DNA of 55,489 bases from positions 1-55,489 of the forward strand of contig DASQDI010000171.1 of the NCBI GenBank assembly GCA_035634255.1, read 5' to 3'. This document shows positions 25,702 to 35,290 of this stretch, piece after piece (positions within the stretch are counted from its first letter, which is position 1; every line of letters starts with the position of its first letter). The notes under the pieces are model-generated. The model had not been told where the DNA came from, did no database searches, and was given only the letters and a program-made list of their open reading frames with translations. The stretch is from DATLMR01 sp035634255. GTDB taxonomy: Bacteria; Acidobacteriota; Blastocatellia; UBA7656. A program made the position numbers and the translations under genes.

Positions 25702-26352
25702 ATGGAATTAGGGATTGAGATCGCACGGAGCGCTGCCGGGGAAGCATTCGAGCGCGACTTCATGGGCGGGGGCGAAGTGGTGGTGCGCCGCGAGGGGAAC
25801 AGCCGCGCGCGGCACCTCTTCATAACCAACGGGCGCACCATCGCCCGGTTGAGGTGGCAGGGGCTCCGCCGCGCCCTCTACGAGGCGGACGACCTGCGGT
25901 TCGAGATAAGCGTCGGCGCGCTCGCCAAGCGCATCGCCATCATCTCGGAAGACGGCAGCGAGTCCTTCCTGATCGAGCGCTCGCGCGCCAACCCGAATCA
26001 GGCGCAGCTCCGCGTCGAGATGGCGGAGGGCGACAACTTCTACCTGCTCCGCTCGTGGGACAGCCGCCTGCGCTCGCAGGCCTCGCTCTGCCTCCAGAAG
26101 GAGTTCTACAACTCCACCCTGCTCGCCTTCAACTTCAACACGATCCGCCGCACGCAGCCGACCGTGCGGATCGAAGTGAAGGAGACCATGAAGTGGGAGT
26201 CCCGGTTCATTCACAGGTTCTTCGCCCTGGTCGTGTGCCGGATCATTCTGGAGCGCCGCTCGTCGGGCTCGAAGCCGACGCGGGTCAAGGAGAAGCCCCG
26301 CCGCTTCGCGAGCAGCGCGAGGGCGCGCGAGAACAAGCGCCCGAGCCGGTGA
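25702..26352 (+). CDS. unknown protein coupled to the ThiF-like gene
   Basis: The ATG at 25702 lies one base after the ThiF-like stop (TAGTATG), so translational coupling is likely; the frame is open further upstream inside the ThiF gene but that part is not supported. The 216-residue product is basic, with no signal peptide or clear transmembrane helix. Its first 165 residues look like a compact beta-rich domain (RARHLFITNGRTIARLRWQGL, KRIAIISEDGSESFLIERS, QAQLRVEMAEGDNFYLLRS), loosely like tubby/LURP-type barrels. The last 45 residues are Arg/Lys-rich and probably disordered. No function assigned. Confidence 0.75.
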   Translation: MELGIEIARSAAGEAFERDFMGGGEVVVRREGNSRARHLFITNGRTIARLRWQGLRRALYEADDLRFEISVGALAKRIAIISEDGSESFLIERSRANPNQAQLRVEMAEGDNFYLLRSWDSRLRSQASLCLQKEFYNSTLLAFNFNTIRRTQPTVRIEVKETMKWESRFIHRFFALVVCRIILERRSSGSKPTRVKEKPRRFASSARARENKRPSR

Positions 26353-26478
26353 GCCCGAGCCCCGAACCTGACTACTGCGCCGCCCGGCAATTCATGATAA
26401 GATTTGCACCGGCTCGCAATTTTAAACAACTATTCGCAACAGAACCGATTATCTTATTCGCTTGAACCGAGGAGAATC

Positions 26479-27021
<543 letters not shown>

Positions 27022-27101
27022 CCCCGCAGGAATTCCCGGCAGATCGATAACGGATCAGGCTCGCGCCCTGAGTTCTTCGGCCGCGAGCCTTTCACCTTTC
27101 T

Positions 27102-28316
27102 ATGAGCCAGCTCCTCCTTCATAACGCCAGAATCGTCACCGGGCGCTCGATAATTCCGGGCGGGCTGCTGGTCCGCGACGGGCGCATCGCGGAGGTCTTC
27201 ACGGACGAGCACATACCCGTGGGGCTAGGGGAGAGGGAGTCGCTCGACATGGCGGAATCCATCCTCGCTCCGGGCCTGATCGACATTCACATCCATGGGT
27301 CCGCGGGGGTGGACGTGCAGAATGCCGACGGCGCGGGGCTCGCCCGCCTGTCCGAGTACCTGCTCGCGGAAGGCGTGACCGGGTACCTAGCGACCTTCGT
27401 CCCGACCGACGCGGGCGGCTACCTGAGCGCCGGGCGAGAGATCGAGTCTTTCATGAAAGCCCAGGACGGGGCCGGCCCGGGCGCTCGCCCGCATGCCCGG
27501 GCACTGGGAATTCATTTCGAAGGCCCCTTCGTGAGCGAGCAGAGGTGCGGGGCCCTGCGGCGCGAGCACTTCAGGACTTACGACAATGACCCTAGATCTC
27601 TGGAGCTTTTCTTCGGGGGCTCCGGAGGCTCGGGGCCCGCTTTCGCGCGCGCGATGACGCTCGCGCCCGAGGTCCGCGGAGGGCTCGACCTGGCGCGGGC
27701 CGTGACCCGCCTGGGCGCGCGGGCCTTCATAGGCCATTCGCAGGCCGACCCCGAGACGCTCGACCTCGCCTTCGAAGCGGGCGCGCGACACATCACGCAC
27801 TTCCCGAATGCGCTCGACGCGCTCCACCACCGAAAGCCGGGCGCCGTCGCGTGGGGGCTCACGCGCGACGACGTGACCGTGGACGCCATCGCCGACCTTC
27901 ATCACGTCCACCCGCTCATGCTGCGACTGGTTTACAAGTGCAAGGGCGCGGGCCGACTCGCTTTGATCAGCGACGCGATACAGCCGGCGGGCCTCGGCGA
28001 TGGGGAGTTCACGGTGTGGGGTGAGAGGATCGCCGTGCGCGGCGGCAGGACCTCCCTCGCGGGTGACCCGAAAGATACAATCGCGGGCTCGGTCATCACC
28101 TTAAGGGAAGCCCTCAGGAACATGGTGGGCCTGGGCCTGCCTCTTCACGAAGCCATTCACATGTGCTCGCTCGTGCCCGCGCGCGCGGCTGGGATCGACG
28201 GCGAGTACGGCTCTCTGGAGAGGGGCAAGCGCGCGGACATCGTGGCATTCGACGACGAGCTGAACGTGCAGCGGGCGTTCATCGCGGGAGGACTCCGCAA
28301 AGAGAGTCTTCCATGA
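27102..28316 (+). CDS. nagA: N-acetylglucosamine-6-phosphate deacetylase
   Basis: A 404-residue amidohydrolase-superfamily enzyme that removes acetate from GlcNAc-6-P in amino-sugar catabolism and wall recycling. Metal-site residues H63 and H65 stand in IDIHIHG. Further ligands are in LGIHFEGPF (Glu), FIGHSQADPE and ITHFPNALDALHHRKPG. The catalytic Asp is in LISDAIQPAG. Length is usual. No nagB or transporter gene is adjacent. It converges with the second S9 peptidase across a perfect hairpin. Confidence 0.92.
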   Translation: MSQLLLHNARIVTGRSIIPGGLLVRDGRIAEVFTDEHIPVGLGERESLDMAESILAPGLIDIHIHGSAGVDVQNADGAGLARLSEYLLAEGVTGYLATFVPTDAGGYLSAGREIESFMKAQDGAGPGARPHARALGIHFEGPFVSEQRCGALRREHFRTYDNDPRSLELFFGGSGGSGPAFARAMTLAPEVRGGLDLARAVTRLGARAFIGHSQADPETLDLAFEAGARHITHFPNALDALHHRKPGAVAWGLTRDDVTVDAIADLHHVHPLMLRLVYKCKGAGRLALISDAIQPAGLGDGEFTVWGERIAVRGGRTSLAGDPKDTIAGSVITLREALRNMVGLGLPLHEAIHMCSLVPARAAGIDGEYGSLERGKRADIVAFDDELNVQRAFIAGGLRKESLP

Positions 28317-28325
28317 CGCGGGAAA

Positions 28326-28353
28326 GCGCGGCACCCGGGATCGGGTGCCGCGC
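28326..28353. terminator. 11-bp perfect hairpin between convergent nagA and S9 gene
   Basis: GCGCGGCACCC pairs exactly with GGGTGCCGCGC around a six-base loop; CCTTTAAT follows on the plus strand. Confidence 0.6.
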
Positions 28354-28380
28354 CCTTTAATCCATTCCTAAGACTGTTCC

Positions 28381-30399
28381 CTACTGGCCTCGGGCCCCTG
28401 CCCCCTGACCCCCGTCCCAAATGTACTGGCTGAACCACTCGTAGTTGTGCTCCATCACGGCGCGCTGCTGCTTCGGCTTATCTATGCCGTGGCCGAAGCC
28501 TTTGTAGACGATCAGCTTGACCGGCACGCCCTTGTCTTCGAGCGCCTGCTGCAACTCGTAGGCGTTCGGGATCGGCACGCGCTTGTCGAACTCCCCATGC
28601 TGGATCAGGGTGGGAGTCTTCGCGGTCTTCACGTACGCGATGGGGGAGGTCTTCTGATAAATCTCCGGGTCGTCCCACGGCGTGGCCTTGAGGTACTGCC
28701 TCGTGAAAGGGGCGATGTCGGTGTTGACGTAGTAGGTCATCCAGTTGGAGATGCCCGCCCCCACGGAGACGGCCTTGAATCGGTCGCTCGTGGTCGTGAT
28801 GAAGGCGGAGATGTACCCGCCCTGGCTCCACCCCATCGCGCCCACGCGCTCACGGTCCACCATCCCCTTCGCGATCAGGTGATCGACGCCGGAGATGACA
28901 TCCCAGTAATCGCCCACCCCGAGGTTGCGCACGTTGAGCGAGCGGAACTTCTCCCCATACCCCGCGGAGCCCCGGTAATTCGGCCTGAGGATCAGAGCGC
29001 CTTTGGCCGCGAACATCTCCATCGGGTAGTAGCGGTCCCCCGTGACGATTGGGCGGTCGATGCCGGTCGGGCCTCCGTGGATCACGACCAGCAGGGGGTA
29101 CTTCTTCGACGGGTCATAATCCGCCGGCTTGATCAGCACCCCCTCTATCGGCGTCCCGTCCGTGGACTTCCACTCGATGACCTCGCGCGTGGCGAGCCTG
29201 AAGTCCTTCAACTGGTCGCTCATCGCGGTCAGTTGCCTGGGCTTGAAGGGCGCGAGGCTTGAGACGTAGACCTCCGGGTAACTGTTCGTCGCGGCCCCGG
29301 CGAAGGCGGCCTGTTTGAAGTCCTTCGTGAAAGTGAACTGTGAGAAGAGCCACCCGTCCCCGGCGGTCACGCGGTCGATGGCCTTGGTCCGGGGGTCCAA
29401 CCGGAACAGGTGCGCGTAGGTCTTCTGAAGGCCCGAGAAGTATATGCCGTCCTGAGACCAGTCGAGCAGGCCGGGCTGCTCGTCGAAGGCTTCCGACAGC
29501 ACGCGGGGCGCGCCGCCCGACGAAGGCACCACGGCGATGTAGGAGTTGGTGTAGAAGAAGAACTCGCGCTCGTTCGCGGTCTGGTATGCGATCTGGCTGT
29601 CGTCGGGAGACCACACGGGATTGCTGTCTGGCCCTTTGGTGGACACGATCTTTTTGACGGCCTTGTCGGAGACGTTCACGACATAGATGTCGCTCGAATC
29701 CGACGAGGTCAGGTCCGGGTCTTTCGCGGCGCTGAATGCTATGCGCGAGGAGTCACGCGACCAGCTGAAGCCCCCGACGGTGAAGCTCGTGCCCTCGGTG
29801 ATCCTCTTCGGCTCGGGCATCTTCTCTTTCGGGTCATTCGCGACGTCAATCACCCAGAGGTGCGACATGGTGTAATCGTTGTTGACTACTTCGAACTCCC
29901 CGTACTTCTCTTTGCGCTCCTTCATCGCCTTGCTCTCGGCCTCGGCGGCGGTGAAGGCGATCCGCGACCCATCCGAAGACCACGCGAAAGAGCTCACGCC
30001 CGTTTCGACGCTCGTCAACTGCGCGGCCTCGCCGCCAGCGGGCGCTATGAGATAAATCTGGCGCTTCCCCTCGCGGTCGGAGGCGAAGGCGAGCCGCCTG
30101 CCGTCGGGCGACCACGCCGGGCTGTTGCTCGATTTCTTAGCGTTGGTGAGCTGGTAGCGGTTGCCGGTCCCGGTCTCGGCGATCCAGATCTCCGTCTCGA
30201 AGGCGTTGTCCGTCCAGTTCGCCTCCTGAACCAGATAGGCGACGTAGCGCCCGTCGGGCGAGATGCGCGGGCTTGAGGCGGACTTGAGGCCGAGCGACTG
30301 CTCGATTGTGGGGGTCTTTTTATCCTGTGCCGAGGCGGGCGGCGCGATCAGTGAAGCGAAAGAGATGATGAGTGCGACGGCGAGTGTCTTTATTCTCAT
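28381..30399 (-). CDS. exported S9-family oligopeptidase, second paralogue
   Basis: A 672-residue serine peptidase. It has a signal peptide (KTLAVALIISFASLIAPPASA), a propeller with PD40-type repeats (ISPDGRYVAY, WSPDGRRLAFASD, WSSDGSRIAFTA and others), then the hydrolase domain with Ser525 in GWSQGGYIS, Asp in HGEFDKRVP and His in GFGHGID. It is related in layout to the S9 enzyme at 10258-12246 but clearly diverged. The last ten residues (GGQGAGARGQ) are low-complexity and encoded by a GC-rich stretch like the palindromic repeat at 22354, so the natural stop may have been overrun by a repeat. A TPR gene lies 26 bases upstream. Confidence 0.9.
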   Translation of the reverse strand: MRIKTLAVALIISFASLIAPPASAQDKKTPTIEQSLGLKSASSPRISPDGRYVAYLVQEANWTDNAFETEIWIAETGTGNRYQLTNAKKSSNSPAWSPDGRRLAFASDREGKRQIYLIAPAGGEAAQLTSVETGVSSFAWSSDGSRIAFTAAEAESKAMKERKEKYGEFEVVNNDYTMSHLWVIDVANDPKEKMPEPKRITEGTSFTVGGFSWSRDSSRIAFSAAKDPDLTSSDSSDIYVVNVSDKAVKKIVSTKGPDSNPVWSPDDSQIAYQTANEREFFFYTNSYIAVVPSSGGAPRVLSEAFDEQPGLLDWSQDGIYFSGLQKTYAHLFRLDPRTKAIDRVTAGDGWLFSQFTFTKDFKQAAFAGAATNSYPEVYVSSLAPFKPRQLTAMSDQLKDFRLATREVIEWKSTDGTPIEGVLIKPADYDPSKKYPLLVVIHGGPTGIDRPIVTGDRYYPMEMFAAKGALILRPNYRGSAGYGEKFRSLNVRNLGVGDYWDVISGVDHLIAKGMVDRERVGAMGWSQGGYISAFITTTSDRFKAVSVGAGISNWMTYYVNTDIAPFTRQYLKATPWDDPEIYQKTSPIAYVKTAKTPTLIQHGEFDKRVPIPNAYELQQALEDKGVPVKLIVYKGFGHGIDKPKQQRAVMEHNYEWFSQYIWDGGQGAGARGQ

Positions 30400-30425
30400 A
30401 GGCTCATTCCTCCGGCCACTTGTGC

Positions 30426-30737
30426 TCAGTCGAGCGATTCGAGAGCTTCCTGAATTTCGCCGCGGGTCTTCTGGTCGCCCGCCGCGATGGCGGCGTCGAG
30501 CCCGCGGCGGTACATGGCTCGGGCGTCTTCGACCTGCCCCAGCCGGGCGAGCATGCGCGCGAGGTGGTAGTAGGCCGCGACGTAATCGGAGTCGCGCCCG
30601 ATCAATTCCTGCAACTGTTCGGTCGCCTCAAGCACCCGGCCCTCTTTTTCGAGTTCGAGCGCGAGGGCGTAGCGCGAGAACGAATCATCCGGGTCCTCGG
30701 CCACGAACTCTTCAAGCATCTCTCTGCGCGTCTTCAT
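30426..30737 (-). CDS. small cytosolic TPR protein
   Basis: The start at 30737 gives 103 residues and has GGAG six bases upstream; the frame continues upstream without a better site. Two and a half TPR units are visible (SRYALALELEKEGRVLEATEQL, AAYYHLARMLARLGQVEDARAM), with an acidic C-terminus. Small TPR proteins of this kind act as adaptors. It lies directly before the S9 peptidase gene on the same strand and downstream of the rplS block. Confidence 0.8.
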   Translation of the reverse strand: MKTRREMLEEFVAEDPDDSFSRYALALELEKEGRVLEATEQLQELIGRDSDYVAAYYHLARMLARLGQVEDARAMYRRGLDAAIAAGDQKTRGEIQEALESLD

Positions 30738-30817
30738 CCACATCTCCGAGCCCGCGAAAATGCGTCCGCCCTGTGAGTCCGGGATTCGCGCCGGCATGGC
30801 GCAGAGGCCGTGCGGCC

Positions 30818-30925
30818 CTACCGATCACCGTCATTGTATGGGCGCACGCCATACCAGTAGACCGCGCACACCAGCAGGAAGAAAGCGAAGACGTAAATCG
30901 CGACCAGAATAGGAATGATCTTCAC
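30818..30925 (-). CDS. candidate 35-aa membrane peptide downstream of rplS
   Basis: A GTG start at 30925 has a near-consensus AAGGTGAGG seven bases upstream. The peptide begins MKIIPILVAIYVFAFFLL, continues VCAVYWYGVRP and ends in a short polar tail YNDGDR. It is one membrane helix with a basic start and a Trp/Tyr interface. It lies between rplS and the TPR gene on the same strand, about 80 bases from each. The strong ribosome site and clean helix make translation likely; function unknown. Confidence 0.6.
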   Translation of the reverse strand: MKIIPILVAIYVFAFFLLVCAVYWYGVRPYNDGDR

Positions 30926-30966
30926 ACCCAATCCTCACCTTGCCGGATCGGCGAGCGAAATGAAGC

Positions 30967-30993
30967 GAGGGGCGGGCAACGTCCCGCCCCCTC
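30967..30993 (-). terminator. GC-rich hairpin after rplS
   Basis: GAGGGGCGGG pairs with CCCGCCCCCTC (one bulged base) around a six-base loop, just past the rplS stop on the minus strand. No clear U-tract follows, so it may only attenuate or stabilise the transcript. Confidence 0.45.
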
Positions 30994-31004
30994 GATCTCT
31001 TCAA

Positions 31005-31454
31005 TTATTCCTGTCCGGGCCGAGCGTTCTGCTCCGTTTCAACCGGCTCGGGCGTGGCGGCGGGCACTTTGGCGGTGGCCGAAGCCGTGGGGGCCCCGCG
31101 CGTGCCGCGCGTATCGCGCTCGCGGATGCGGGCCGCCTTGCCGCGCAGGTTGCGGAGGTAGTAGAGTTTCGCGCGGCGCACGCGCCCTCTGCGCGTGACC
31201 TCGATGCGGTCGATTATGCTGGCATGAAGCGGGAAGATGCGCTCGACCCCGACGCCGAAGCTGGTCTTGCGCACGGTGATGGTCTCGCGCACGCCGGAGT
31301 GCTTGCGGGCTATGACCACGCCCTCGAAAGCCTGGAGCCTCTCTTTATCGCCTTCTTTGATCCGCACGTGGACGCGAACAGTGTCGCCGGGCTGGAAGTC
31401 GGGAAGAGTTCGCAGCTGGCGAGTCTCTACGTTTTGCACTACTGGATTCATCAT
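31005..31454 (-). CDS. rplS: 50S ribosomal protein L19 with C-terminal extension
   Basis: The L19 core covers residues 1 to about 112 (PGDTVRVHVRIKEGDKERLQ, FEGVVIARKHSGVRETIT, RRAKLYYLRNLRGKAARIRE). L19 lies at the 30S-50S interface. The family is usually near 115 residues; here a further 37 residues follow, rich in Ala, Thr, Pro and Glu (TASATAKVPAATPEP...), probably disordered. Last ribosomal gene of the ffh-rpsP-khpA-rimM-trmD-rplS block, 21 bases after trmD. Confidence 0.95.
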   Translation of the reverse strand: MMNPVVQNVETRQLRTLPDFQPGDTVRVHVRIKEGDKERLQAFEGVVIARKHSGVRETITVRKTSFGVGVERIFPLHASIIDRIEVTRRGRVRRAKLYYLRNLRGKAARIRERDTRGTRGAPTASATAKVPAATPEPVETEQNARPGQE

Positions 31455-31475
31455 AAATACCTCGGTACCTTATAT

Positions 31476-32207
<732 letters not shown>

Positions 32208-32217
32208 CTCTGAACTT

Positions 32218-32751
32218 CTAAAGATCGAGCAGCCCCTCGGGCGGGTCGACCGTGATGCGCCTGGACTTCACGTCCACGTCCGAGCATATCTCATCGACGA
32301 ACGGTATAAGGTGCTCGCGCCCCTCCTCGCCCCGCACCACGAGGAGGTCGTGCCCGCCCGTCCGCATCAGCCCCGTCACCTCCCCGATGACGCGGCCCCC
32401 GCTCGTGACCGCCTGCGAGCCTACGATGTCGTACTCGTAAAACTCGTCTTCTTCGAGCGGCATCGTGTCGGACTCGGGGATGACGACCAGCCCCCCGGCG
32501 AGCCGCTCGGCCTCCGTCATGGAGTCGTACCCTTCAAACTTCAGGATCACCCGCCCCTTGTGAAACCAGTGGCCTTCGAGCGTCAGGGCGAGGCGGGAGC
32601 CATCAGGCATAAGGGCGGTGACATCCTCGAGCGTTTCGAACCGCTCGGGGAAGTCGGTCGCGACGTCGCAGGCGACCTCTCCGCGGATGCCCCTGGCTTT
32701 GACGATGCGGGCTATGACCACATCGCCCTCTCTTTTACCCGATTGCTCCAC
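32218..32751 (-). CDS. rimM: 16S rRNA processing protein
   Basis: A 177-residue two-domain protein: an N-terminal beta-barrel (VVIARIVKARGIRGEVACD) and a C-terminal PRC-barrel (DIVGSQAVTSGGRVIGEVTGL, IPFVDEICSDVDVKSRRI). RimM binds S19 and helps 30S maturation. The start is a GTG that shares a base with the stop of khpA (TAGTG), so the two are translationally coupled. Confidence 0.94.
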   Translation of the reverse strand: MEQSGKREGDVVIARIVKARGIRGEVACDVATDFPERFETLEDVTALMPDGSRLALTLEGHWFHKGRVILKFEGYDSMTEAERLAGGLVVIPESDTMPLEEDEFYEYDIVGSQAVTSGGRVIGEVTGLMRTGGHDLLVVRGEEGREHLIPFVDEICSDVDVKSRRITVDPPEGLLDL

Positions 32752-32996
32752 TACTCCAGAATCTCTAGCACGAATCTCTTCTTCTGCTTCATACCGGCCG
32801 CGCGCAGGATGGTCCGCATAGCGCGCGCGGTGCGTCCCTGTTTCCCGATCACCTTACCCAGGTCCTGCGGGGCCACCTTCAGTTCGAGAACCGTGGTTGC
32901 CTCGCCATCCACCACTTTGACCGCCACCTCATCCGGAGTGTCTACAAGGGCCTTCGCGATAGCCTCGATGACATCCTTCACTGAGCTGTCGTCCAT
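32751..32996 (-). CDS. khpA: KH-domain RNA-binding protein
   Basis: An 81-residue single KH domain with the GxxG loop in VIGKQGRTARAMRTIL. It is the conserved small partner between rpsP and rimM; KhpA proteins bind RNA and affect cell division and translation in several phyla. A perfect AGGAGGTGA ribosome site precedes the ATG. It overlaps the rimM start by one base. Confidence 0.92.
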   Translation of the reverse strand: MDDSSVKDVIEAIAKALVDTPDEVAVKVVDGEATTVLELKVAPQDLGKVIGKQGRTARAMRTILRAAGMKQKKRFVLEILE

Positions 32997-33082
32997 ATGT
33001 CACCTCCTCAAACAATAAGCAAGGAAGGGAGGACGCGCCACGCGGCCGGTGCTAATTCGAGTCCAAGGGCTGCGTTACAGGA

Positions 33083-33358
33083 TCAAGCGTTCGCTTCGGT
33101 GCTTTCCGCCGCGCCGCCCGCGGCCCCGGCATTGCGCTTGATGATGCTGCGTACAGTGTCACTCGGCTGCGCCCCGCGTTCTAGCCAGTAATTCACGCGC
33201 TCCTGATCCAGTTTAACGTCGGCCGGGTTGCGGCAGGGGTCGTAGTAGCCTATCGACTCCACAAAACGGCCATCCCGCTTGGATCGTTTTTCCGTTACGA
33301 TTATTCGATAAAAGGGCTTCTTCTTCGCGCCCATTCTGGTCAACCTGATTGCTAACAA
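33083..33358 (-). CDS. rpsP: 30S ribosomal protein S16
   Basis: A 91-residue S16. I place the start at TTG 33358 because GGAGG sits six bases upstream and the protein then begins MLAIRLTRMGAKKKPFYRI, as in the family; no ATG fits. Other family marks are ESIGYYDP and LDQERVNYWLERGAQPSDTV. A short Ala/Gly/Glu tail ends the protein. It follows ffh after a 190-base leader with several hairpins and precedes khpA. Confidence 0.94.
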   Translation of the reverse strand: MLAIRLTRMGAKKKPFYRIIVTEKRSKRDGRFVESIGYYDPCRNPADVKLDQERVNYWLERGAQPSDTVRSIIKRNAGAAGGAAESTEANA

Positions 33359-33548
33359 AATGCACCTCCACGTTCGACTGAGGAGATCAGCCCGTCGATC
33401 TTCGGCTGAGCTCGAAACCAACTGATATCAGTGTAAATCGCCTTCCCAACAAACTTGTGCGGATTACGCGCGCAGGTCAGGGTTATCAAAACCCGATCAC
33501 TCTGGCCCGGTAATTCACAATACCGGCCCGGCCACTGAAAGCCGGGCG
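33359..33548 (-). promoter_or_regulatory. hairpin-rich leader between ffh and rpsP
   Basis: Three hairpins lie in this 190-base gap: GCCCGGC/GCCGGGC (33526-33547) directly after the ffh stop, CCGGTA/TACCGG (33507-33526) and GGGTT/AACCC (33480-33494). None has a U-tract. They could stop ffh transcription partly, stabilise mRNA ends or be a leader for rpsP. Confidence 0.4.
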
Positions 33549-34982
33549 CTAACGTTTCTTCTTTTTCTTCCTCTTCGTCGCCTTGCGGCGGGTGCCGGCC
33601 CCGAAGCCGGGCAGCCCCTTACCCATCAGCCCGCCGGCAAGCTTGCCGCCCAGCCCGCCCATCATGCCCCCGAGCCCCCCGGAGGTCATCATGCGCATCA
33701 TCTTGCGCATCTCCGTGTACTCGTTGATCATCTGGTTCACGTCGGTGACGGTGGTGCCGCTGCCGCGCGCGATCCGCTTCCGGCGCGAGGCGTTGAGCAG
33801 GTCGTGATTCCGGCGCTCTTCCGGCGTCATCGAATTTATTATCGCCTCCGTGAGCTTCAGCTTCGACTCCATCTCGGACGCCTGCTCGGGAGTCATCTTC
33901 AGGCCGCCGAGCATGTTCGACGGCAGCATGTCGAGGATCTTGTCGAGGGAGCCGAGCCGCTTCATCTGGCGGAGCTGGTCCCGGAAATCCTCCAGGGAGA
34001 ATTTATCTCGCGCGAGCTTGTCCTGAAGCTCAAGGGCCTTCTCCTCGTCCACCTCGGCCTGGACCTTCTCGATCAGGGAGAGCACGTCGCCCATGCCGAG
34101 GATGCGCTGGGCGATCCTGTCGGGGTAGAAAGGCTCGATGGCGTCGTAGCGCTCGCCCACGCCGATGAACTTGATGGGCTGGCCCGTAACCTCTTTGATG
34201 GACAGGGCCGCGCCCCCGCGCGTGTCGCCTTCCATCTTCGTGAGTACCACGCCCGTGAGCCCCACGCGCTCGTGAAACTGCTCGGCCGAACGGACCGCGT
34301 CCTGACCCGTCATCGCGTCGGCTATGAAGATGATCTCCGTCGGCGTCGTCTCCTGCTTTATCCGCTGGAGCTCGACCATGAGTTCTTCGTCTACGTGGAG
34401 GCGGCCCGCCGTGTCGACCAGCAGAGTGTCATAACCCATCTGCTGGCACTCCCGCAAGGCGAGGCGGCAAAGCTCGACCGGGTCGTTAACGTCGGGGGCT
34501 TCGAACACCGGCTGATTAATCGCCTCCCCGATGATGGAAAGTTGCTGCCGCGCCGCCGGGCGATAAACGTCTACGGACAACAGCAGAGGCCGCCGCTTCT
34601 GGCTCCCCGCCAGCAACCGCGCGATCTTCCCGGTGGTCGTCGTCTTCCCCGACCCCTGAAGGCCGACTATCATGACCACGTTGGGGATGCGCTTGGTAAA
34701 GACGAGCTGCGTCGAGGTGCCCCCGAGCATCTCGACCATCTCGTCGTAGACGACTTTGACCACCTGCTGCGCGGGCGAAAGGGACCCCAGAACTTCCTGG
34801 CCCAGGGCCTTCTCCTTCACGCGGTCGATGAAGGACTTGACGACCTTGTAATTGACATCGGCTTCGAGCAGGGCGATGCGGATCTCCCGCATGGCCGCCT
34901 CGATGTGGACCTCGCTCAGCTTGCCCTGCCCTCGCAGGTCCTTGAAAACTTTCTTCAGCTTATCTGAAAGTGCTTCGAACAT
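33549..34982 (-). CDS. ffh: signal recognition particle protein
   Basis: A 477-residue SRP54 GTPase that binds signal sequences of membrane proteins with 4.5S RNA. The N domain covers residues 1 to about 90. The G domain has GLQGSGKTTTTGKIA (G1), DVYRPAARQQL, VDTAGRLHVDE (G3) and LTKMEGDTRGGAAL (G4). The Met-rich M domain follows (MTPEERRNHDLLNASRRKRIARGSGT) with a Gly/Met-rich tail MMRMMTSGGLGGMMGGLGG and a Lys-rich end. First gene of the block and probably driven by the promoter at 35015-35041. Confidence 0.97.
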   Translation of the reverse strand: MFEALSDKLKKVFKDLRGQGKLSEVHIEAAMREIRIALLEADVNYKVVKSFIDRVKEKALGQEVLGSLSPAQQVVKVVYDEMVEMLGGTSTQLVFTKRIPNVVMIVGLQGSGKTTTTGKIARLLAGSQKRRPLLLSVDVYRPAARQQLSIIGEAINQPVFEAPDVNDPVELCRLALRECQQMGYDTLLVDTAGRLHVDEELMVELQRIKQETTPTEIIFIADAMTGQDAVRSAEQFHERVGLTGVVLTKMEGDTRGGAALSIKEVTGQPIKFIGVGERYDAIEPFYPDRIAQRILGMGDVLSLIEKVQAEVDEEKALELQDKLARDKFSLEDFRDQLRQMKRLGSLDKILDMLPSNMLGGLKMTPEQASEMESKLKLTEAIINSMTPEERRNHDLLNASRRKRIARGSGTTVTDVNQMINEYTEMRKMMRMMTSGGLGGMMGGLGGKLAGGLMGKGLPGFGAGTRRKATKRKKKKKR

Positions 34983-35014
34983 GACGCTACCAGCCTAAAC
35001 ACAGAATTTAATAA

Positions 35015-35041
35015 GGTATATTCCCTTGGTTAATATGTCAA
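35015..35041 (-). promoter_or_regulatory. putative promoter for ffh block
   Basis: On the minus strand, a perfect TTGACA (35036-35041) and TATACC (35015-35020) are 15 bases apart, about 33 bases before the ffh ATG. The spacing is short for sigma-70. Confidence 0.4.
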
Positions 35042-35202
35042 GCTTGATGAGTCCCGATACATCGCCTTATCTCTCACCGGCCCGAAAGGGCGTCGAAAAG
35101 CCCTCTCAATTGTACTCACTTGCCAAAAAGTATTCACGGATAAACGGAGCGATTTTCCGGGTGAGGGCTTCCGGCTCCGGGCTGACGGGGCGAAGGGTTT
35201 TC

Positions 35203-35235
35203 AAATAAAAAGGAGGACCATTGCTGGTCCTCCTT
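35203..35235 (-). terminator. rho-independent terminator of the giant exported protein gene
   Basis: AAGGAGGACCA pairs exactly (11 bp) with TGGTCCTCCTT around TTGC; on the minus strand it runs into TTTTTATTTG. It lies 55 bases after the stop at 35291. Confidence 0.85.
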
Positions 35236-35290
35236 GGAGTCATTGGGAAAGGAGGTGAAGGGTCACCCCTTCACCCCTCCCTCTTTGGCC

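Noticed and set aside
33040..33075. TTCGAGTCC-like string that could be a tRNA T-arm
   Set aside because: No acceptor stem, D-arm or anticodon arm is found around it.
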